A stretch of DNA of 64,000 nt from Rhizobium sp. 16-449-1b (GTDB taxonomy: Bacteria; Pseudomonadota; Alphaproteobacteria; Rhizobiales; Rhizobiaceae): contig NZ_JAGHMH010000007.1 in assembly GCF_017741935.1 (NCBI RefSeq), positions 372,001-436,000 of the forward strand, given 5' to 3'. The number at the start of each line of letters is the position of its first letter. The first letter of the stretch is position 1. Position numbers and translations under genes: made by a program. Below, in pieces: positions 63,160-64,000 of this stretch. The notes beneath the pieces were generated by a model, which searched no databases, was not told the DNA's origin, and saw nothing but the letters and a program-made list of their open reading frames with translations.

Positions 63160-64000
63160 ATGGAAAGCATCAGCGTTTCGTTGATCCTGCTGTTTGCAGT
63201 GGTCGTTAGCGGAACACTCACCAGGCTCTCCCCGATCCCGGTCCCGCCGCCTCTCGTGCAGATCGCGCTCGGCGCCGTCATCGCCTCGGTGGCCGATCTC
63301 GGCGTCAGCCTCGATCCCGACCTCTTCTTCATGCTCTTCCTGCCGCCGCTGCTGTTTCTCGATGGCTGGCGCATTCCCAAGGAAGGCCTGCTGCGCGACA
63401 AGACCGTCATCCTCGAGCTGGCGCTCGGCCTCGTCATCTTCACCGTGCTCGGCGTCGGCCTCCTCGTTCACCTCCTCATCCCCTCCATGCCGCTCGCGGT
63501 CGCCTTCGCGCTTGCGGCAGTCGTCTCGCCGACGGATCCGATCGCCGTCTCCGCGATTGCCGCCCGCGTGCCGATCCCCAACCGTCTGATGCACATTCTA
63601 GAAGGGGAATCTCTGCTCAACGATGCGTCAGGCCTCGTCTGTATGCGTTTCGCGGTCGCAGCCGCCCTCACCGGCACATTCTCGCTGACGGATGCGGTCG
63701 GCACCTTCTTCTGGGTGGCGATCGGCGGCATTGTCATCGGCATCGGCGTCACCTGGGCGGTCATGCAGCTGCAGCGCTTCCTCACCCGCCGGCTTGGCGA
63801 GGAGACCGGCTCGCAGATCCTCATCAGCCTGCTTCTGCCGTTTGCCGCCTATCTGATCGCCGAACACCTGGAATGCTCCGGCATCCTGGCGGCGGTCGCG
63901 GCCGGCATCACCATGAGCTTCGGCGAACAGAGCGGCCGCGCATCCGCCGTCACCCGCGTACGCCGCACCGCCGTCTGGGATACGGTCCAGTTCGCCATGA
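63160..64000 (+). CDS. Na+/H+ antiporter, CPA1 family (3' end outside window)
   Basis: The first 280 residues of an inner-membrane cation:proton antiporter, cut by the window edge. About eight helices are seen; the ion-binding helix reads FALAAVVSPTDPIAVSAIAA (near 117-136), with the paired Asp region expected in CPA1 proteins, and HILEGESLLNDASGLVCMRF follows, the most conserved segment of NhaP/NHE-type proteins. It exports Na+ or K+ for protons. The ATG was chosen by the conserved N-terminal helix; GAAGGACA upstream is a weak ribosome-binding site. Confidence 0.9.
   Translation, partial: MESISVSLILLFAVVVSGTLTRLSPIPVPPPLVQIALGAVIASVADLGVSLDPDLFFMLFLPPLLFLDGWRIPKEGLLRDKTVILELALGLVIFTVLGVGLLVHLLIPSMPLAVAFALAAVVSPTDPIAVSAIAARVPIPNRLMHILEGESLLNDASGLVCMRFAVAAALTGTFSLTDAVGTFFWVAIGGIVIGIGVTWAVMQLQRFLTRRLGEETGSQILISLLLPFAAYLIAEHLECSGILAAVAAGITMSFGEQSGRASAVTRVRRTAVWDTVQFAM

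Overview
The window is a GC-rich, densely coded chromosomal stretch of an alphaproteobacterium, almost certainly a member of the Rhizobiaceae (Rhizobium/Agrobacterium group). The evidence is a circularly permuted two-piece tmRNA gene whose tag reads ANDNYAEARLAA, an alphaproteobacterial SspB beside it, hflKC-degP behind thyA-folA, a miaA/serB head-to-head pair, and intergenic palindromic mosaic repeats of the rhizobial RIME type. I see no phage, transposase, CRISPR array, rRNA or ordinary tRNA. Most of the window looks like core chromosome, with accessory inserts such as two toxin-antitoxin pairs, a nitrile hydratase operon, an orphan flagellin and an RND pump.

Layout. 0-5.9 kb: end of an aldo/keto reductase, a PLP aminotransferase divergent from ilvE, small stress and membrane proteins, a methyltransferase, and ilvC, whose 3' end has been tandemly duplicated twice downstream of its stop codon. 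5.9-16 kb: regulators paired with targets (TetR by ilvC; AraC/alcohol dehydrogenase with three 18-bp-phased repeats between them; NDH-2; a MarR-GNAT fusion; TetR-MFS; HxlR/quinone reductase), then pdxJ. 16-23 kb: a MerR-LuxR double-HTH regulator, a RecD-like helicase, an ECF sigma/anti-sigma operon, a cobalt-type nitrile hydratase operon with a His-rich alpha subunit, a LysE exporter, and a MazEF-like pair. 23-27.2 kb: ilvN and ilvI separated by a VapBC pair, preceded by a complete attenuator with an 18-residue leader peptide rich in Ile/Leu/Val.

27.3-38.8 kb: HerA-like ATPase, miaA, serB, degP, hflC, hflK, folA, thyA, ssrA (permuted tmRNA), sspB, and a run of small overlapping genes. 38.9-49.8 kb: a giant AsmA protein, an FAD-linked oxidase, an aldo/keto reductase with LysR, an AbrB-type membrane protein, AraC, DUF2000 and an OmpA lipoprotein. 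49.9-64 kb: orphan flagellin, RND pump, alpha/beta hydrolase, RIME-like array I, UvrD/PcrA helicase, a 33-residue exported peptide, a siderophore-interacting protein, RIME-like array II, an EF-hand protein and the start of a Na+/H+ antiporter.

How it fits together. Four branched-chain amino-acid genes (ilvE, ilvC, ilvN, ilvI) lie in the first 27 kb, under apparently different controls: attenuation for ilvI, and a shared operator motif (TAGGTCAG-N5-TTGACYTA) in front of the aminotransferase next to ilvE and in front of the LysE exporter. The ssrA-sspB pair joins the ribosome-rescue tag RNA to the adaptor that delivers tagged proteins to ClpXP, and HflKC/DegP add envelope protein quality control. 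The HxlR regulator, QorB-like reductase and NDH-2 share a similar palindrome and may form a quinone-response group. All functional calls rest on reading the sequence alone, without database searches.
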